A DNA stretch of 64,000 nt from Steroidobacteraceae bacterium (GCA_017853555.1 JAFMJH010000001.1:1-64000), one strand, 5' to 3'; shown: positions 23,576 to 32,545, counted from the stretch's first letter. Notes: generated by a model not told the origin, from the sequence alone. Made by a program: numbers and translations.

Positions 23576-24920
23576 CGCGCTCCCCGACGGCGAGCAGCGA
23601 CAATTCGACGCCCGGATCGCCGATGCGAATGCGATCGCCCGCGAGTACGGTCAGGCGATCGATCACGCGCTCGCCATTGACGAGCGTGCCGTAACGCGAG
23701 TGGTCGACCAGCGTCACGACTTGTCCGTCGCGGCGCAAACTGCAATGCAAACGCGAGACGCCCGCCAAATCATCCGGCAAGCGCAAACCGCCCTCGCCGG
23801 GCTCGCGACCGATGGGCAGATCGGTCTCCAAAGTCAGCGGCAACGCGACGCCGGCATGCTGCACGTGCGTCGGCGCGATCTTGGGACGCAGGTCCACGAC
23901 CGACTCGCGCGGCGCCTCGCGCGGCTCCTCGATCGGGCGATGCAGCGGGACGCTGCGATGGAAGATCACGGTATCGCTCGATTCAGGATCATCATCCAGC
24001 GACGAGGCGAATCGTGCGCTCAAACCGGTGGGCATGGACACCCAGCGACATGCCGAGAACTCCGTGAACGCCGCTGCGATACCCGGCAGCTCCCAGACCC
24101 ACTCGGGTGCGAGCAAGGTCAGATCGCGGCCCGGCGGTCTTACTTCACGCAGCACCGCAGTGATTTTGCGCAGCACCGCCGCGCCGCTCGCGCCGAATTG
24201 ATCGCGAGTCAGAGAAATGCGCGCCACGTCGTGTGCCGTCGGTATTTCAAGGTGCGCCACTCCGACTCGTGCGGCTTCACTTGCAGCGGGCAACAAGGTG
24301 TCTTCGAGCCGCTGCTCCGCCGAGGCGTCGTACAACGGGTCGTAACGATTGCGCCGCACGAGTGCATCGCGCGACATCGCCATCCATGCATCATGCAACT
24401 CGAGGAGTCCATGGCCGTGGCGCACGGCGCTCGCCCGGCGTCGAGCCTCCAGGTGATCCGCCAGCACGCGTGTCGCCGCGACATGATGCAAGCCCACTTC
24501 CAGCACGAGCACCGTGCCGCTCAAGCCGACGGCCGCGACAGACAACGCCGCAGCATCGTAAAAGCCCAAAACCCGCAGACCCTCCGCACGCGCCGCGGCG
24601 AGCAGGATCGACAAACCGGCGGAATCGATTTGCGCGGACACTCCGATCCGGATGTCGAAAGGCGTTGCGAAGTCGCCGCCGCGATACGGCCAGAGCCGAC
24701 TGCGCAATTCCGCCCGTATCAGATCGACACGGCGTTCGCGCCAGTGCGTAGTGGAAATCGTGGCCGGATACAGGCGGCGCTGGTGCTGCGCATCCGTGCC
24801 GAATCGCACCGGATCGTTGACATCCGCGTGCAGGATCGAACGCGCGCAAGATCGCAAGATCCCGTCACTCGCGACGGCAAGCGCAGCATCGATCGTGCCG
24901 AGTGCGAAACGAGCGCTCAT
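23562..24920 (-). CDS. Hsp70/actin-fold-like protein fused to an FHA domain
   Basis: A 452-residue cytoplasmic protein. Its C-terminal 85 residues form a clear FHA phosphothreonine-binding domain: PIGREPG, then SRLHCSL, then RYGTLVNGE, which are the GR, SxxH and NG positions. The first 170 residues resemble a degenerate Hsp70-type ATPase: AEGLRVLGFYDAAALSV aligns by eye with the Hsp70 INEPTAAAL block, and VLVLEVGLHHVAATRV with the phosphate-2 strand, but without the usual catalytic acid-glycine motif. It could be an adaptor reading phosphorylation by the kinase encoded four genes upstream. The ATG overlaps the preceding small membrane protein gene. Confidence 0.78.
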   Translation of the reverse strand: MSARFALGTIDAALAVASDGILRSCARSILHADVNDPVRFGTDAQHQRRLYPATISTTHWRERRVDLIRAELRSRLWPYRGGDFATPFDIRIGVSAQIDSAGLSILLAAARAEGLRVLGFYDAAALSVAAVGLSGTVLVLEVGLHHVAATRVLADHLEARRRASAVRHGHGLLELHDAWMAMSRDALVRRNRYDPLYDASAEQRLEDTLLPAASEAARVGVAHLEIPTAHDVARISLTRDQFGASGAAVLRKITAVLREVRPPGRDLTLLAPEWVWELPGIAAAFTEFSACRWVSMPTGLSARFASSLDDDPESSDTVIFHRSVPLHRPIEEPREAPRESVVDLRPKIAPTHVQHAGVALPLTLETDLPIGREPGEGGLRLPDDLAGVSRLHCSLRRDGQVVTLVDHSRYGTLVNGERVIDRLTVLAGDRIRIGDPGVELSLLAVGERDGAP

Positions 24921-25219
24921 ATGTCGATTGGAAAACTCGCGTTGTTGTCGGCCGAATCGCGCAACTCTCGCGGATCTTCGTCGGCAGTGCGGGGCGGTGG
25001 TGCACGACGCGGACCGACTTCCGCCTCATTGGTATCGACGTCGCCGGACGTTTGCGCAGCAGCCGCGGGCGCCGTCTTGGCGGCGGGCCGAACCTCTTCC
25101 GGTGGCTCCGCGTTCTGCGCAATGGCGCGCACGCCGAGCGTGGACACCATCCACGCCAGCGTCGCGATCACGACCAAAGAAATCAGCCATTTTGCGATCG
25201 GCATTCGTTCATTCCGCAT
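24917..25219 (-). CDS. Small single-pass membrane protein of the kinase operon
   Basis: A 100-residue protein. A basic start (MRNERMPIAKW) precedes one hydrophobic helix, LISLVVIATLAWMVSTLG, followed by an Ala/Pro/Glu-rich low-complexity tail that probably projects into the periplasm or cytoplasm without folding. No family is recognised. Two starts are possible: ATG 25219, overlapping the upstream stop by 11 bases, and ATG 25204 just after it. The stop overlaps the FHA gene start. Its place between the FGE-like and FHA proteins suggests a linker or assembly subunit, but nothing shows this directly. Confidence 0.7.
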   Translation of the reverse strand: MRNERMPIAKWLISLVVIATLAWMVSTLGVRAIAQNAEPPEEVRPAAKTAPAAAAQTSGDVDTNEAEVGPRRAPPPRTADEDPRELRDSADNNASFPIDI

Positions 25220-27605
25220 ATCGAGCCACCCGGAAACCGATCTCCTGCGTCGCCACCTCGGCACCGTCGCGCCAGGCTGCACGCAATTCGGCATACGTCG
25301 CCGTACGCCAACTGCTGCCCTTGATCACGTGCCGCGACCCGCTCGCCGGACCCAGGTAATCGGTCGACGAGCTTGGCGTGTCATACGAGGCATAGAAGTC
25401 TTGCACCCACTCGGTGACGTTGCCGACCATATCCTGCAAACCCAACGCATTGGGCGCGAACTTCCCGACCGGCGCGACGGCAGGATAGTCGTCCTGCCAG
25501 GCTTCGAGCACCGTCGGCAACGAAGTCGCCGCTTCGCCGCCGGCGAGATTCGCGCTGCCGGCGGGCGGTGGCAAGGTGTCACCCCAATCGTAACGCTTGG
25601 TCTTGCGTTCGGCCCCCGCATAGCGCGCGGCGAGCTCCCATTCACCCTCGGACGGCAAACGATAGCCGCTCGTCACCGGTTGTCGCAGCACCCATTGTCC
25701 ATCGCGTTGCTCGTAGGCCGGCGGCAGACCCTCACGCTCGGAGAGCCAGTTGCAAAACGTCACCGCGTCCGCCCACGTCACACCGGTCACCGGCATCGCG
25801 TCCAGATCAATCGAACGTTTGTCGACGAACCCGGAGGCATGACTGTCGCGAAACTTGCGAAACTGGCCATTCGTGATTTCACGCGTGGCGATGTAGACCG
25901 GTCGCGCAAAGGTGAGTACACGCGGCGTCTCGTTGGCGCGTCGACCCTGCTCGCGTCGCTCGCTGCCGAGTGCGAACGTGCCGCTCGGCAACAGGCGCAA
26001 CGCGATGCCGAGCGGCGACTCCACTTGCGCGGCGGGCGCTTTCCAACCGGCAGGTTTGCCTTGCAGCGTCAGCTCGTAGTCGACCCGGCGCGCGGCGGCC
26101 GCAGACAGATCGATCGTCGTTTCAAAGTCTTGATAGCCGGGTGCCGATACCTTGAGCGTCTGCGCAATCGCCGGCAGCTCGATCTCCAACGGCGCCTTGC
26201 CACGTTCCAGGCCATCGATCTGCACGACGGCGCCGACCGGCTTGCCCTGCACCAAAAGTTTCACGGCGACCACGGGCAACTCGAGCGACCACGCGAGTTT
26301 TTGACCGGCGCCCGGCACGAGGTTGCGCACGATCGAACCGTAACCCGCACGCTCGACGGTGATCTCTTGCGGCAGTCCGGCCGGCAACGACAACACTTGC
26401 GGCGTGCGGCCGCGGAACGTCCCGGCGACCGAGACGTCCGCGCCGCTCGGCGAGGAGACGATGCGCAACGTCGCATCAGGTGCGCCGAGCGTCAGCGGTC
26501 CGATCGAGAGCGTCTGCCCACCTTTGAGCAGCACGGCGCCCTGCCAGACTTTGGCACCGGGCGCCCGAATCGTGAGCCGGCGCAAACCCGCAGGCGCGTC
26601 GACCGTCGCCGGCAAAGTCACGGGCGCTTGATCATCGACGGCCAGCGTCGCCTGCGAAGCATTCACCGACACGGCGATCTTGCCCCAGTGGCTTTGCATC
26701 ACGACGCGCAACGACTCGTGCTCACCCGCCCCTTTGATCTGCAAGCGACGCGTGAGATCGAGATACCGCGGCGCGCGCAACGTCACCGTCCGCGTGCCCG
26801 TCGCGAGCGCAATCTCGCCCGGCGCGCGACCGACTTGCACCCCATCGACGAACACCGTTGCCGCGATGCCGCCGGTGTCGATGGACAAACGTCCCGGCAG
26901 TGGTTGCAAACGCACGCGCAAGATCTCGATACCACCCTGCCCGATTCGCACCGTCTGTTGACTCGATTCGTAACCCTCGCGTGACACGCGAAGGGTGCGC
27001 ATCCCAGGCATGGCATACAGAACGTTGCCGGCATGCCATGAGATGCCGCTCGCGTGTACGCGCGCATCGACGGGATCGACGTCCACGGCGATGCGATGCA
27101 TGCCGAGCGTGACGAGCGCCACCAACAGCGTCAGTGCAATGGCGATGATCCAGCCGACTCGAAAATTTTTGACGGGGCGCTGACTGGGAAAGGGCTGCGC
27201 GTCGACCTCACCGAGATCGGCGGGGACGATTTCCTCGGTCGCGACGTCGTCGTCACCCAGCGCCGTCAATGCCCGCACCGGCTCGATGGTCGCGTTGCTT
27301 GCCGAGTGCGTCACCACGATCGACGGCTCGAGCCCGACGTCACGCAATTGCACGCGCGCCGAACCCAGAAAGATCACGTCGCCGAGCAGCAATTCGCGAA
27401 ACGCACCGGGTGCCATCCAGCCGTTGTTGACGCGCACCGGGACGTCACCGTCGATGCGGATCCGCAATACATCTTCTTGGTGATCGATTGTGACGCGCTC
27501 GGCGTCCTTCGCGCCGGGGACCAGCACGTTGCAAAGCCGGTCGCCACCGATGCGTACCGGAAGATTGAGGGCGCGCTCACCGAAGGGTTCGTGAACGTGG
27601 ATCAT
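25209..27605 (-). CDS. FHA-like/TM/PEGA-repeat protein with C-terminal FGE-like domain
   Basis: A 798-residue membrane protein. Residues 1-95 show the beta pattern of a degenerate FHA domain (LPVRIGGDRLCNV and VNNGW, LLLGDVIFLG) without the SxxH motif. A helix, VGWIIAIALTLLVALVTLG, follows at about 150. The exterior part carries at least three PEGA-like repeats, e.g. VFVDGVQVGRAPG and VQIDGLERGKAPLEI. The C-terminal 240 residues form a formylglycine-generating-enzyme-like (sulfatase-modifying factor) domain: TREITNGQFRKF, GYRLPSEGEWELAAR, DMVGNVTEWVQD, IGFRVAR. The active-site cysteines of true FGE are absent, so this is likely a binding module. The ATG overlaps the kinase stop. Confidence 0.88.
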   Translation of the reverse strand: MIHVHEPFGERALNLPVRIGGDRLCNVLVPGAKDAERVTIDHQEDVLRIRIDGDVPVRVNNGWMAPGAFRELLLGDVIFLGSARVQLRDVGLEPSIVVTHSASNATIEPVRALTALGDDDVATEEIVPADLGEVDAQPFPSQRPVKNFRVGWIIAIALTLLVALVTLGMHRIAVDVDPVDARVHASGISWHAGNVLYAMPGMRTLRVSREGYESSQQTVRIGQGGIEILRVRLQPLPGRLSIDTGGIAATVFVDGVQVGRAPGEIALATGTRTVTLRAPRYLDLTRRLQIKGAGEHESLRVVMQSHWGKIAVSVNASQATLAVDDQAPVTLPATVDAPAGLRRLTIRAPGAKVWQGAVLLKGGQTLSIGPLTLGAPDATLRIVSSPSGADVSVAGTFRGRTPQVLSLPAGLPQEITVERAGYGSIVRNLVPGAGQKLAWSLELPVVAVKLLVQGKPVGAVVQIDGLERGKAPLEIELPAIAQTLKVSAPGYQDFETTIDLSAAAARRVDYELTLQGKPAGWKAPAAQVESPLGIALRLLPSGTFALGSERREQGRRANETPRVLTFARPVYIATREITNGQFRKFRDSHASGFVDKRSIDLDAMPVTGVTWADAVTFCNWLSEREGLPPAYEQRDGQWVLRQPVTSGYRLPSEGEWELAARYAGAERKTKRYDWGDTLPPPAGSANLAGGEAATSLPTVLEAWQDDYPAVAPVGKFAPNALGLQDMVGNVTEWVQDFYASYDTPSSSTDYLGPASGSRHVIKGSSWRTATYAELRAAWRDGAEVATQEIGFRVARYAE

Positions 27606-29881
27606 CCGGGGATCGCCTCCGTGCAACGCAACTCGATCACTGCCGAGTCGTCACCGGGCACCAATACGACTTCGCGCCTTACGTCGCGGAACCCTTCGCG
27701 CGTACCGAGCAACACGTAACGCCCAGGCTTGAGCGCAAGCTCGGTTTTCGACACGGCGCCGATCTCCCGCAATTTCTGGATGACGATCCGGGTCGCCCCG
27801 TCCGATTGGATGACGAGGCGCACCGGGCTGTCGTAGCGCTGCAATTGGGCGCGCAACGCACTCACCTGTGCACGCAGACGCGGCGCCTCGCCGATCACGG
27901 CTGCCGCTTTCGTGATCAAGGCATCCGCCTCGGCGCGCACCTCCGGCGCCGACAATCGTTCCGGTTTCGTCACCATCATCTCGAGCCGACGCGCGAGTTC
28001 CGCGCGCGGCCTCACCCGTATGGCCGACTCACGCGCGAACACCAAAGTCGGATCACGCGTCAGCAAAGATTCGTATTGCGCCAAAGCCTCCGCCCAGCGC
28101 TCGCCGCTCTCGAGCGCGAGCGCGTTGCGGCGCAGCGTGTCGAGATCGGTGCGCGCGCCGAGCGCGTCGAGCGCGATCAAACCTTCACGAACTTCGACGC
28201 CCTCGGGGCGCAGAACCTTGGCGCGCGCCAGAGCGGCACGCGCCTGCTGGGGCTGCCCGGCGCGCAATTGCCGCAGCGCCTCGCCGATCTCGCGCGCATA
28301 GCGATCCGAGCCGAGCAGGTCTCGCGCACGCGCTGCGCCGTTGCGCGCGAGCCGGTTTTCACCGTCGGCGCGCAACACCTGTTCAAACAACTGCAACGCG
28401 TGCAGAGCGTCTTCATTCAACAACGCGGCCTCGGCGTCGGCGAGTCGGTCGAGCACGGGAGCCAATTTCGCGATTCGTGCCAAAGCCTTTGCCGCTTCGG
28501 CATTGCCCGGATCGATTTGCGCGGCGAGCTCGTACGCACTTTTGGCTCGATCGAGTGCGGACTCCTCGAGCGCGCGCGCCGCCGACGACAGCTGCGCATC
28601 CCGCGCAGGAACGCGCTCCGCCTCCACCCGCCCGAGTCGTTGCTGCGCGACCGTCATTCGTTCGATCGCAAGCTCGTATTCACCGGCACGCTCGGCCGCA
28701 TAGGCGCTTTCACCAAGCGCTTTGGCCGCGCCGAACGCCGCACCACCCCACACGCCCGCCGCGCGCTGCTCGAGCGCTTGCAGCGTGGTCTCGAATTGCT
28801 TGCGCGCGTCTCCGAAACGCCGTCGTTGTTCGTCTGCCGATGCCGCCGACAACAACGCACGTGCGGTATCGGGCGACACGCCTTCCGACCGCGCTGTCTG
28901 AGCGACGGTGGTGGTACCGATCGCAAATTTCGGCAACCAAAAAAATACGGCGGCCAGCGCCGCGAGCAATGCGCCAGCACCGAACCACACGTGCCAGCTG
29001 CCGCGAGGACGCATCGCGTCATGGCTACGCAGGGCGTCGAGATCAGCGGGCACGATGCGATCCAGCAATGCGGCTCCATCGACGTCGTGGGCGCTCAAGT
29101 CCACCGCCCGCAACGCCTGCAACACCGCACCCATATCCCGTGGTCGGTCACCCGGCTCCTGCGCCAGCGCCTGCCGCAGCAGCTCGAGCAGCGCAGCGGG
29201 TAAGGGATGCGGGAACGCGCCCTCCTGCAAGTCTGCCGCATCGAGACGCTCATGCGGATATGCGGGCGGATAGCCACGCAGCAGCTCGTACGCGAGCGCA
29301 CCGAATCCGTAGACGTCGTCGGCGACGGACGGCGGCGCGCCGGACGCCTGTTGCGGCGACGTCGAATAACGCGCGTGCGCAGCCTCTGCAGGCGCGACAC
29401 CGTCCAGCGAGGCGACGCCGAAGTCGGTCAGCAATGCGCGACCACGAAAGTCCAGCAGCACGTTGCCGGGTTTGAGATCACGATGGATCACGCCCTGCCG
29501 ATGAGCGGCGCTCAAGGCTTCGGCGACGTCGATCAACACCGACAAAACATGTGCGGCCGGCTTGCCGCGCAGCCGTGTGGCGTCGCCCGATGCCAGCTGC
29601 ATCGGCAACACCCAGACTTCGTCGTCGTGCATCGGTGCATCCGTACGCACGACGCGAATATCTGGAACGGCCGCATGCAAGCGCGACGCAATAGCGTGTT
29701 CGCGTTGCAACGACAAGCATGCCGCATCGGACAATGCATTGCCGGCGACTACCTTCAGCGCGACCTGCACGCCGGAGCTTTCGTCGAGTGCGCGCCATAC
29801 TTGAGCACCGGCATCGCCACCCAGATGCTCGATCAGCGCAAACCGCGCAAGCAGGCGCTTACCTTGTTCGAACACGGTCAC
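27602..29881 (-). CDS. Transmembrane Ser/Thr protein kinase with TPR-rich C-terminal part
   Basis: A 759-residue protein. The N-terminal 260 residues are a Hanks-type kinase: VALKVV (ATP lysine) near 43, HRDLKPGN near 134 and TDFGVAS near 152. The glycine loop is unusual (LGGDAGAQV) and the APE motif reads SPQ. A single helix, GALLAALAAVFFWL, lies near 297. The remaining 440 residues contain helical TPR-like repeats and a C-terminal beta part (LALKPGRYVLLGTREGF) related to PEGA-type domains, probably outside the inner membrane. The start is GTG four bases after the upstream stop; a second GTG two codons later is possible. It is the only kinase in the operon and likely phosphorylates the FHA partners' ligands. 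Confidence 0.93.
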   Translation of the reverse strand: MTVFEQGKRLLARFALIEHLGGDAGAQVWRALDESSGVQVALKVVAGNALSDAACLSLQREHAIASRLHAAVPDIRVVRTDAPMHDDEVWVLPMQLASGDATRLRGKPAAHVLSVLIDVAEALSAAHRQGVIHRDLKPGNVLLDFRGRALLTDFGVASLDGVAPAEAAHARYSTSPQQASGAPPSVADDVYGFGALAYELLRGYPPAYPHERLDAADLQEGAFPHPLPAALLELLRQALAQEPGDRPRDMGAVLQALRAVDLSAHDVDGAALLDRIVPADLDALRSHDAMRPRGSWHVWFGAGALLAALAAVFFWLPKFAIGTTTVAQTARSEGVSPDTARALLSAASADEQRRRFGDARKQFETTLQALEQRAAGVWGGAAFGAAKALGESAYAAERAGEYELAIERMTVAQQRLGRVEAERVPARDAQLSSAARALEESALDRAKSAYELAAQIDPGNAEAAKALARIAKLAPVLDRLADAEAALLNEDALHALQLFEQVLRADGENRLARNGAARARDLLGSDRYAREIGEALRQLRAGQPQQARAALARAKVLRPEGVEVREGLIALDALGARTDLDTLRRNALALESGERWAEALAQYESLLTRDPTLVFARESAIRVRPRAELARRLEMMVTKPERLSAPEVRAEADALITKAAAVIGEAPRLRAQVSALRAQLQRYDSPVRLVIQSDGATRIVIQKLREIGAVSKTELALKPGRYVLLGTREGFRDVRREVVLVPGDDSAVIELRCTEAIPG

Positions 29882-29885
29882 GTTC

Positions 29886-31121
29886 TCAGGGTTGAACGGC
29901 AGGGTCGGCCGGACGTGCGTTTTCTTCCTGATAGATGCCCGCGAGCAGCTTGCGCCATTCGCGATAACGCTCCTCGGCCGTACCCGTGAGCTTCAAAGTA
30001 CGACCCTCGACTTCGACCACCTGCGGCGTCGCCTCGTTCTGGAAGCTGGTGGCGAGTTCCTTCACCTCCTGCGCGGCGACTTTGGCATCGGAATATTTTT
30101 TGATGCCGGACATGACGGCAGCCACGCCGCCGACCGCGCCGGCGGTACGTGCGGCGCTTTCGAGTCGCTGGCAGGCGTAATCGGTCGGTGCGCAGTTGGC
30201 TTTCGCGAGAATGGCCGCGAGTACCGCCGCAGAACCCAGGATGGTGCGGGTGCGTGCTTGCGATTTGACCCGCTCTTCACGCTCGATCGCATCGCGACTG
30301 GTGCGTCGAAAACCGCCGTAAGAATCGAACAGTTTTTCGGAGAAGCCGCTGTTGTAGCCGTCGATGGTGTCGATCAGTGCGGCGTCACGATCACGAATCT
30401 TGTCGATGCGGGCCACCGCAGGGTCGTTCTCGGCAGGCAACCTGACCAGATGCGTCAGGCCATCGGCGCCGCGCGCGAGGTAGGCGGAAAACGTCTGTGG
30501 CGCGAGATCGGCCGCGAAGCGCAGCCGCGCGACTTGACGCAGCTCGGCACGCTGCGTGGCGTCGAGTCTTTCGCGCGCCTGCAGCAAGTCGTTGGCGATC
30601 TGCGCGTAGACGTTCTGGAACGGATCGCGAGCCCGCAGCGAGGCGTCGGTCTTGTACGCGCCGACATCCGCTTCGCCGGAATATATTTTTTTGTTGATCC
30701 AGTTGCGACCGACCGCATCGCTCGCCGTGATCTCGAGCGAGAGACGCATGCCCGTGGATTCGACGATGCGCCCTGTGACCAGCAGGTCGACGAAACGTAC
30801 CGTGCTGGGCACGACGCGTACGGCACCCCATTGACCGGAAGTCTCGAGCGTCGATTTAAGGCGCGTGGCGATCAAGCGCGTCTCGGCTTTTCTGACTTCC
30901 GGATAGATTCGTCGTTTGTCGAGCGCTTCGACGTCATCGGCGAGCGCTGCCGGAATGCCGGGATCGAATTCGTGAATCGCGACGTCGAGCAACTCGACTT
31001 CGGCAATCTGCGTTTTGGCCTGCACGGCATCGACCTTGGCCACCGGACGCACGTCGTTCACGACGCAGCCGGCCAGCAGCGCGAAGAGCGCCGCAAGCAA
31101 TGGTGTCGCGCGACGGATCAT
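29886..31121 (-). CDS. Lipoprotein of the kinase operon (third gene)
   Basis: A 411-residue lipoprotein: MIRRATPLLAALFALLAGC gives a textbook signal with lipobox LAGC, Cys at residue 19. The following residues (VVNDVRPVAK) do not include Asp at +2, compatible with outer-membrane sorting. The mature protein mixes alpha/beta segments such as VDLLVTGRIVESTGMRLSLE and a hydrophobic patch ILGSAAVLAAILAKA near 310 that could be a second membrane contact. No family is recognised; secretin- or CsgG-type relations are conceivable but unproven. Its ATG overlaps the stop of the second lipoprotein gene, and four bases separate it from the kinase gene. Confidence 0.82.
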   Translation of the reverse strand: MIRRATPLLAALFALLAGCVVNDVRPVAKVDAVQAKTQIAEVELLDVAIHEFDPGIPAALADDVEALDKRRIYPEVRKAETRLIATRLKSTLETSGQWGAVRVVPSTVRFVDLLVTGRIVESTGMRLSLEITASDAVGRNWINKKIYSGEADVGAYKTDASLRARDPFQNVYAQIANDLLQARERLDATQRAELRQVARLRFAADLAPQTFSAYLARGADGLTHLVRLPAENDPAVARIDKIRDRDAALIDTIDGYNSGFSEKLFDSYGGFRRTSRDAIEREERVKSQARTRTILGSAAVLAAILAKANCAPTDYACQRLESAARTAGAVGGVAAVMSGIKKYSDAKVAAQEVKELATSFQNEATPQVVEVEGRTLKLTGTAEERYREWRKLLAGIYQEENARPADPAVQP

Positions 31122-31825
31122 CCACCGCCTCCCTTCGAGCCCTTTTTGTACTCGATGTATTCCTTCCACAATTTTTCTTTGAGTTCCGGATCGGTTTCCT
31201 GTTCAGCGGCACGCCGCAAGCGGCGGGCGACGATATCGTCGTCGTCTCCCGAGGGAATCCCGCGATCGGGCGCACCACCACCACCGCCGGTCGTCACGGC
31301 TCCCCGGTCACGACGATCACCTCCGCCGCGCCGCGTTTCGTTGCCCGCTTTGCCTTCCGCGCCGCGCGCACCGCGCTCGGAACGCAAATCGCCTTCGCGA
31401 TCGCCGACATCTTTTCCCGTATCCGCGGTGCGCGAACCCGCGGTGGCGGCGGCACGCGCATCACGCTCGGCGGCGCTGCGTCGCTGCTCGTCACTCAAAG
31501 TTTTGTCGAACTCGCCCAAAGAATCATCAAGCCGGCGATCGAGTGTGCCGCGACGTTCTTCGGCGGTCGTTGCCGCGCCCGCGACATCGCCGGCCGTACC
31601 CGCTTCGGCACCGCCGGAGGCACTCGGGGTGGACATGTCCCCCGCGCCCGAAGTTCCCGCGCTGCCGGAACGCGACGGCGTCGCATCACCACCGGGCGAC
31701 GGCAGACCGCCCGACGTCGGTGCGGACGTGGGCGTACTCGGCGCAGGCAGACCGCCCGACGTCGTCGCGCAACCGCCCAACAATGAAATCAGCCCGGCCA
31801 ACCACCAAGTCGATGCGCGCGTCAT
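31118..31825 (-). CDS. Low-complexity lipoprotein of the kinase operon (second gene)
   Basis: A 235-residue lipoprotein with signal MTRASTWWLAGLISLLGGC, lipobox LGGC and Cys19. The mature chain is Gly/Ser/Ala/Thr-rich at first, then highly charged with Arg, Asp and Glu, and is probably disordered; the N-terminal linker contains a duplicated TSGGLP motif. Near the C-terminus lies a short helix (DPELKEKLWKEYIEYKKG) that may be the only folded part. Such a chain could reach through the periplasm. No family is recognised. Both ends overlap neighbouring genes by four bases (ATGA). Confidence 0.78.
   Translation of the reverse strand: MTRASTWWLAGLISLLGGCATTSGGLPAPSTPTSAPTSGGLPSPGGDATPSRSGSAGTSGAGDMSTPSASGGAEAGTAGDVAGAATTAEERRGTLDRRLDDSLGEFDKTLSDEQRRSAAERDARAAATAGSRTADTGKDVGDREGDLRSERGARGAEGKAGNETRRGGGDRRDRGAVTTGGGGGAPDRGIPSGDDDDIVARRLRRAAEQETDPELKEKLWKEYIEYKKGSKGGGG
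31701..31764. repeat. 19-bp direct repeat in lipoprotein linker
   Basis: GGCAGACCGCCCGACGTCG occurs at 31701-31719 and again, identically, at 31746-31764, 45 bases apart. Both copies are in frame in the second lipoprotein gene and encode the TSGGLP motif of the linker after the lipid-anchored cysteine. Identity at the DNA level suggests a recent duplication or slippage and makes this linker prone to length change. Confidence 0.85.
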
Positions 31826-32484
31826 CCGCCACCTTTGAAGAATGCATGCAATTGATCCGAGAGCCGGTTGCAGGCCGTGCCTTCGACCCGCGCGATGAAC
31901 GGCAACGGCACGATGGCGCCGACGATCGCCGATGTGCCGGTGACGTTCGTGCCGACGCTGCCAGCCGATTTCGCCTGCTTGAGGTCCCAGATCGTCGCCT
32001 CGAACGCCGACTCTTTTTCCCACCACCCGAAGCCGATGCATCCGGCCGCACCCGGTGCCACGCCGCAGGCAAGACTGCCGCCGCCGTCGGTACGGCGCGT
32101 TGCACCATTGAGCCAGACCACGTAGCGCACGCCGGTGCTGGAGACTTTTTCACTGACCCCCGGTTTGCCGAGCAGCTTGGTCACGCCCTCGGGCCGCGAC
32201 GGCGCCGTGCCGGGCTCGAACCACGGAAACAATTGATCGACGAACGCATTGTTGTCGACCACGTCGACGGGGTTTTGATGGGTGCTCAAACCTTTGGCGA
32301 CGCAATCCATGAAACCGTCCGCGGCCGCGGCTCCCTCGATCTGCGGCTTCGCGAGTATCACCACCGCCTCACCCTGCGCGACGGTCGTTTGCAGTTCGCG
32401 CGACTGCTCGACGCGCGCACTCATGCAGCCGCCGAGCAGCAGCAACGAGAGGACGATCAGAGGTGATGTCGAACGAACGCCCAA
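31822..32484 (-). CDS. Lipoprotein, first gene of the kinase/VWA operon
   Basis: A 220-residue lipoprotein starting at a TTG: MGVRSTSPLIVLSLLLLGGC, lipobox LGGC, with Cys20. The start is chosen because GGAG lies seven bases before the TTG and because the signal is complete; the track's 639-residue ORF merely runs on from the MFS gene's other frame. The mature part contains four further cysteines (e.g. FMDCVAKG and LACGVAPGAAGCIGF) that could form periplasmic disulfides. The region AVVILAKPQIEG is a predicted strand. No family is recognised. It is the first gene after a candidate promoter. Confidence 0.75.
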   Translation of the reverse strand: MGVRSTSPLIVLSLLLLGGCMSARVEQSRELQTTVAQGEAVVILAKPQIEGAAAADGFMDCVAKGLSTHQNPVDVVDNNAFVDQLFPWFEPGTAPSRPEGVTKLLGKPGVSEKVSSTGVRYVVWLNGATRRTDGGGSLACGVAPGAAGCIGFGWWEKESAFEATIWDLKQAKSAGSVGTNVTGTSAIVGAIVPLPFIARVEGTACNRLSDQLHAFFKGGG

Positions 32485-32545
32485 CTGGAGTCTCCGCAAG
32501 CGCGCCGCACGCACGCCTCGCGGGCCGTGCCGGCTGACTCGACCA

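Noticed and set aside
23700-26984. 1094-residue forward ORF opposite the FHA and PEGA/FGE genes
   Set aside because: Very Arg/Gln/His-rich, no domain motifs, and lies antisense to clearly recognised proteins; a shadow of high-GC coding sequence.
25209-27605. True formylglycine-generating enzyme
   Set aside because: The expected active-site cysteines are absent from the C-terminal conserved block and no sulfatase gene lies nearby.
29892-31838. 648-residue forward ORF opposite the lipoprotein genes
   Set aside because: Antisense to two lipoproteins with good lipoboxes; low-complexity translation and no start site.
20725-32484. Type VI secretion or Ppk/Fha T6SS regulation module
   Set aside because: Kinase and FHA invite this reading, but no tssB/C, hcp, vgrG, clpV, icmF or phosphatase gene is present.
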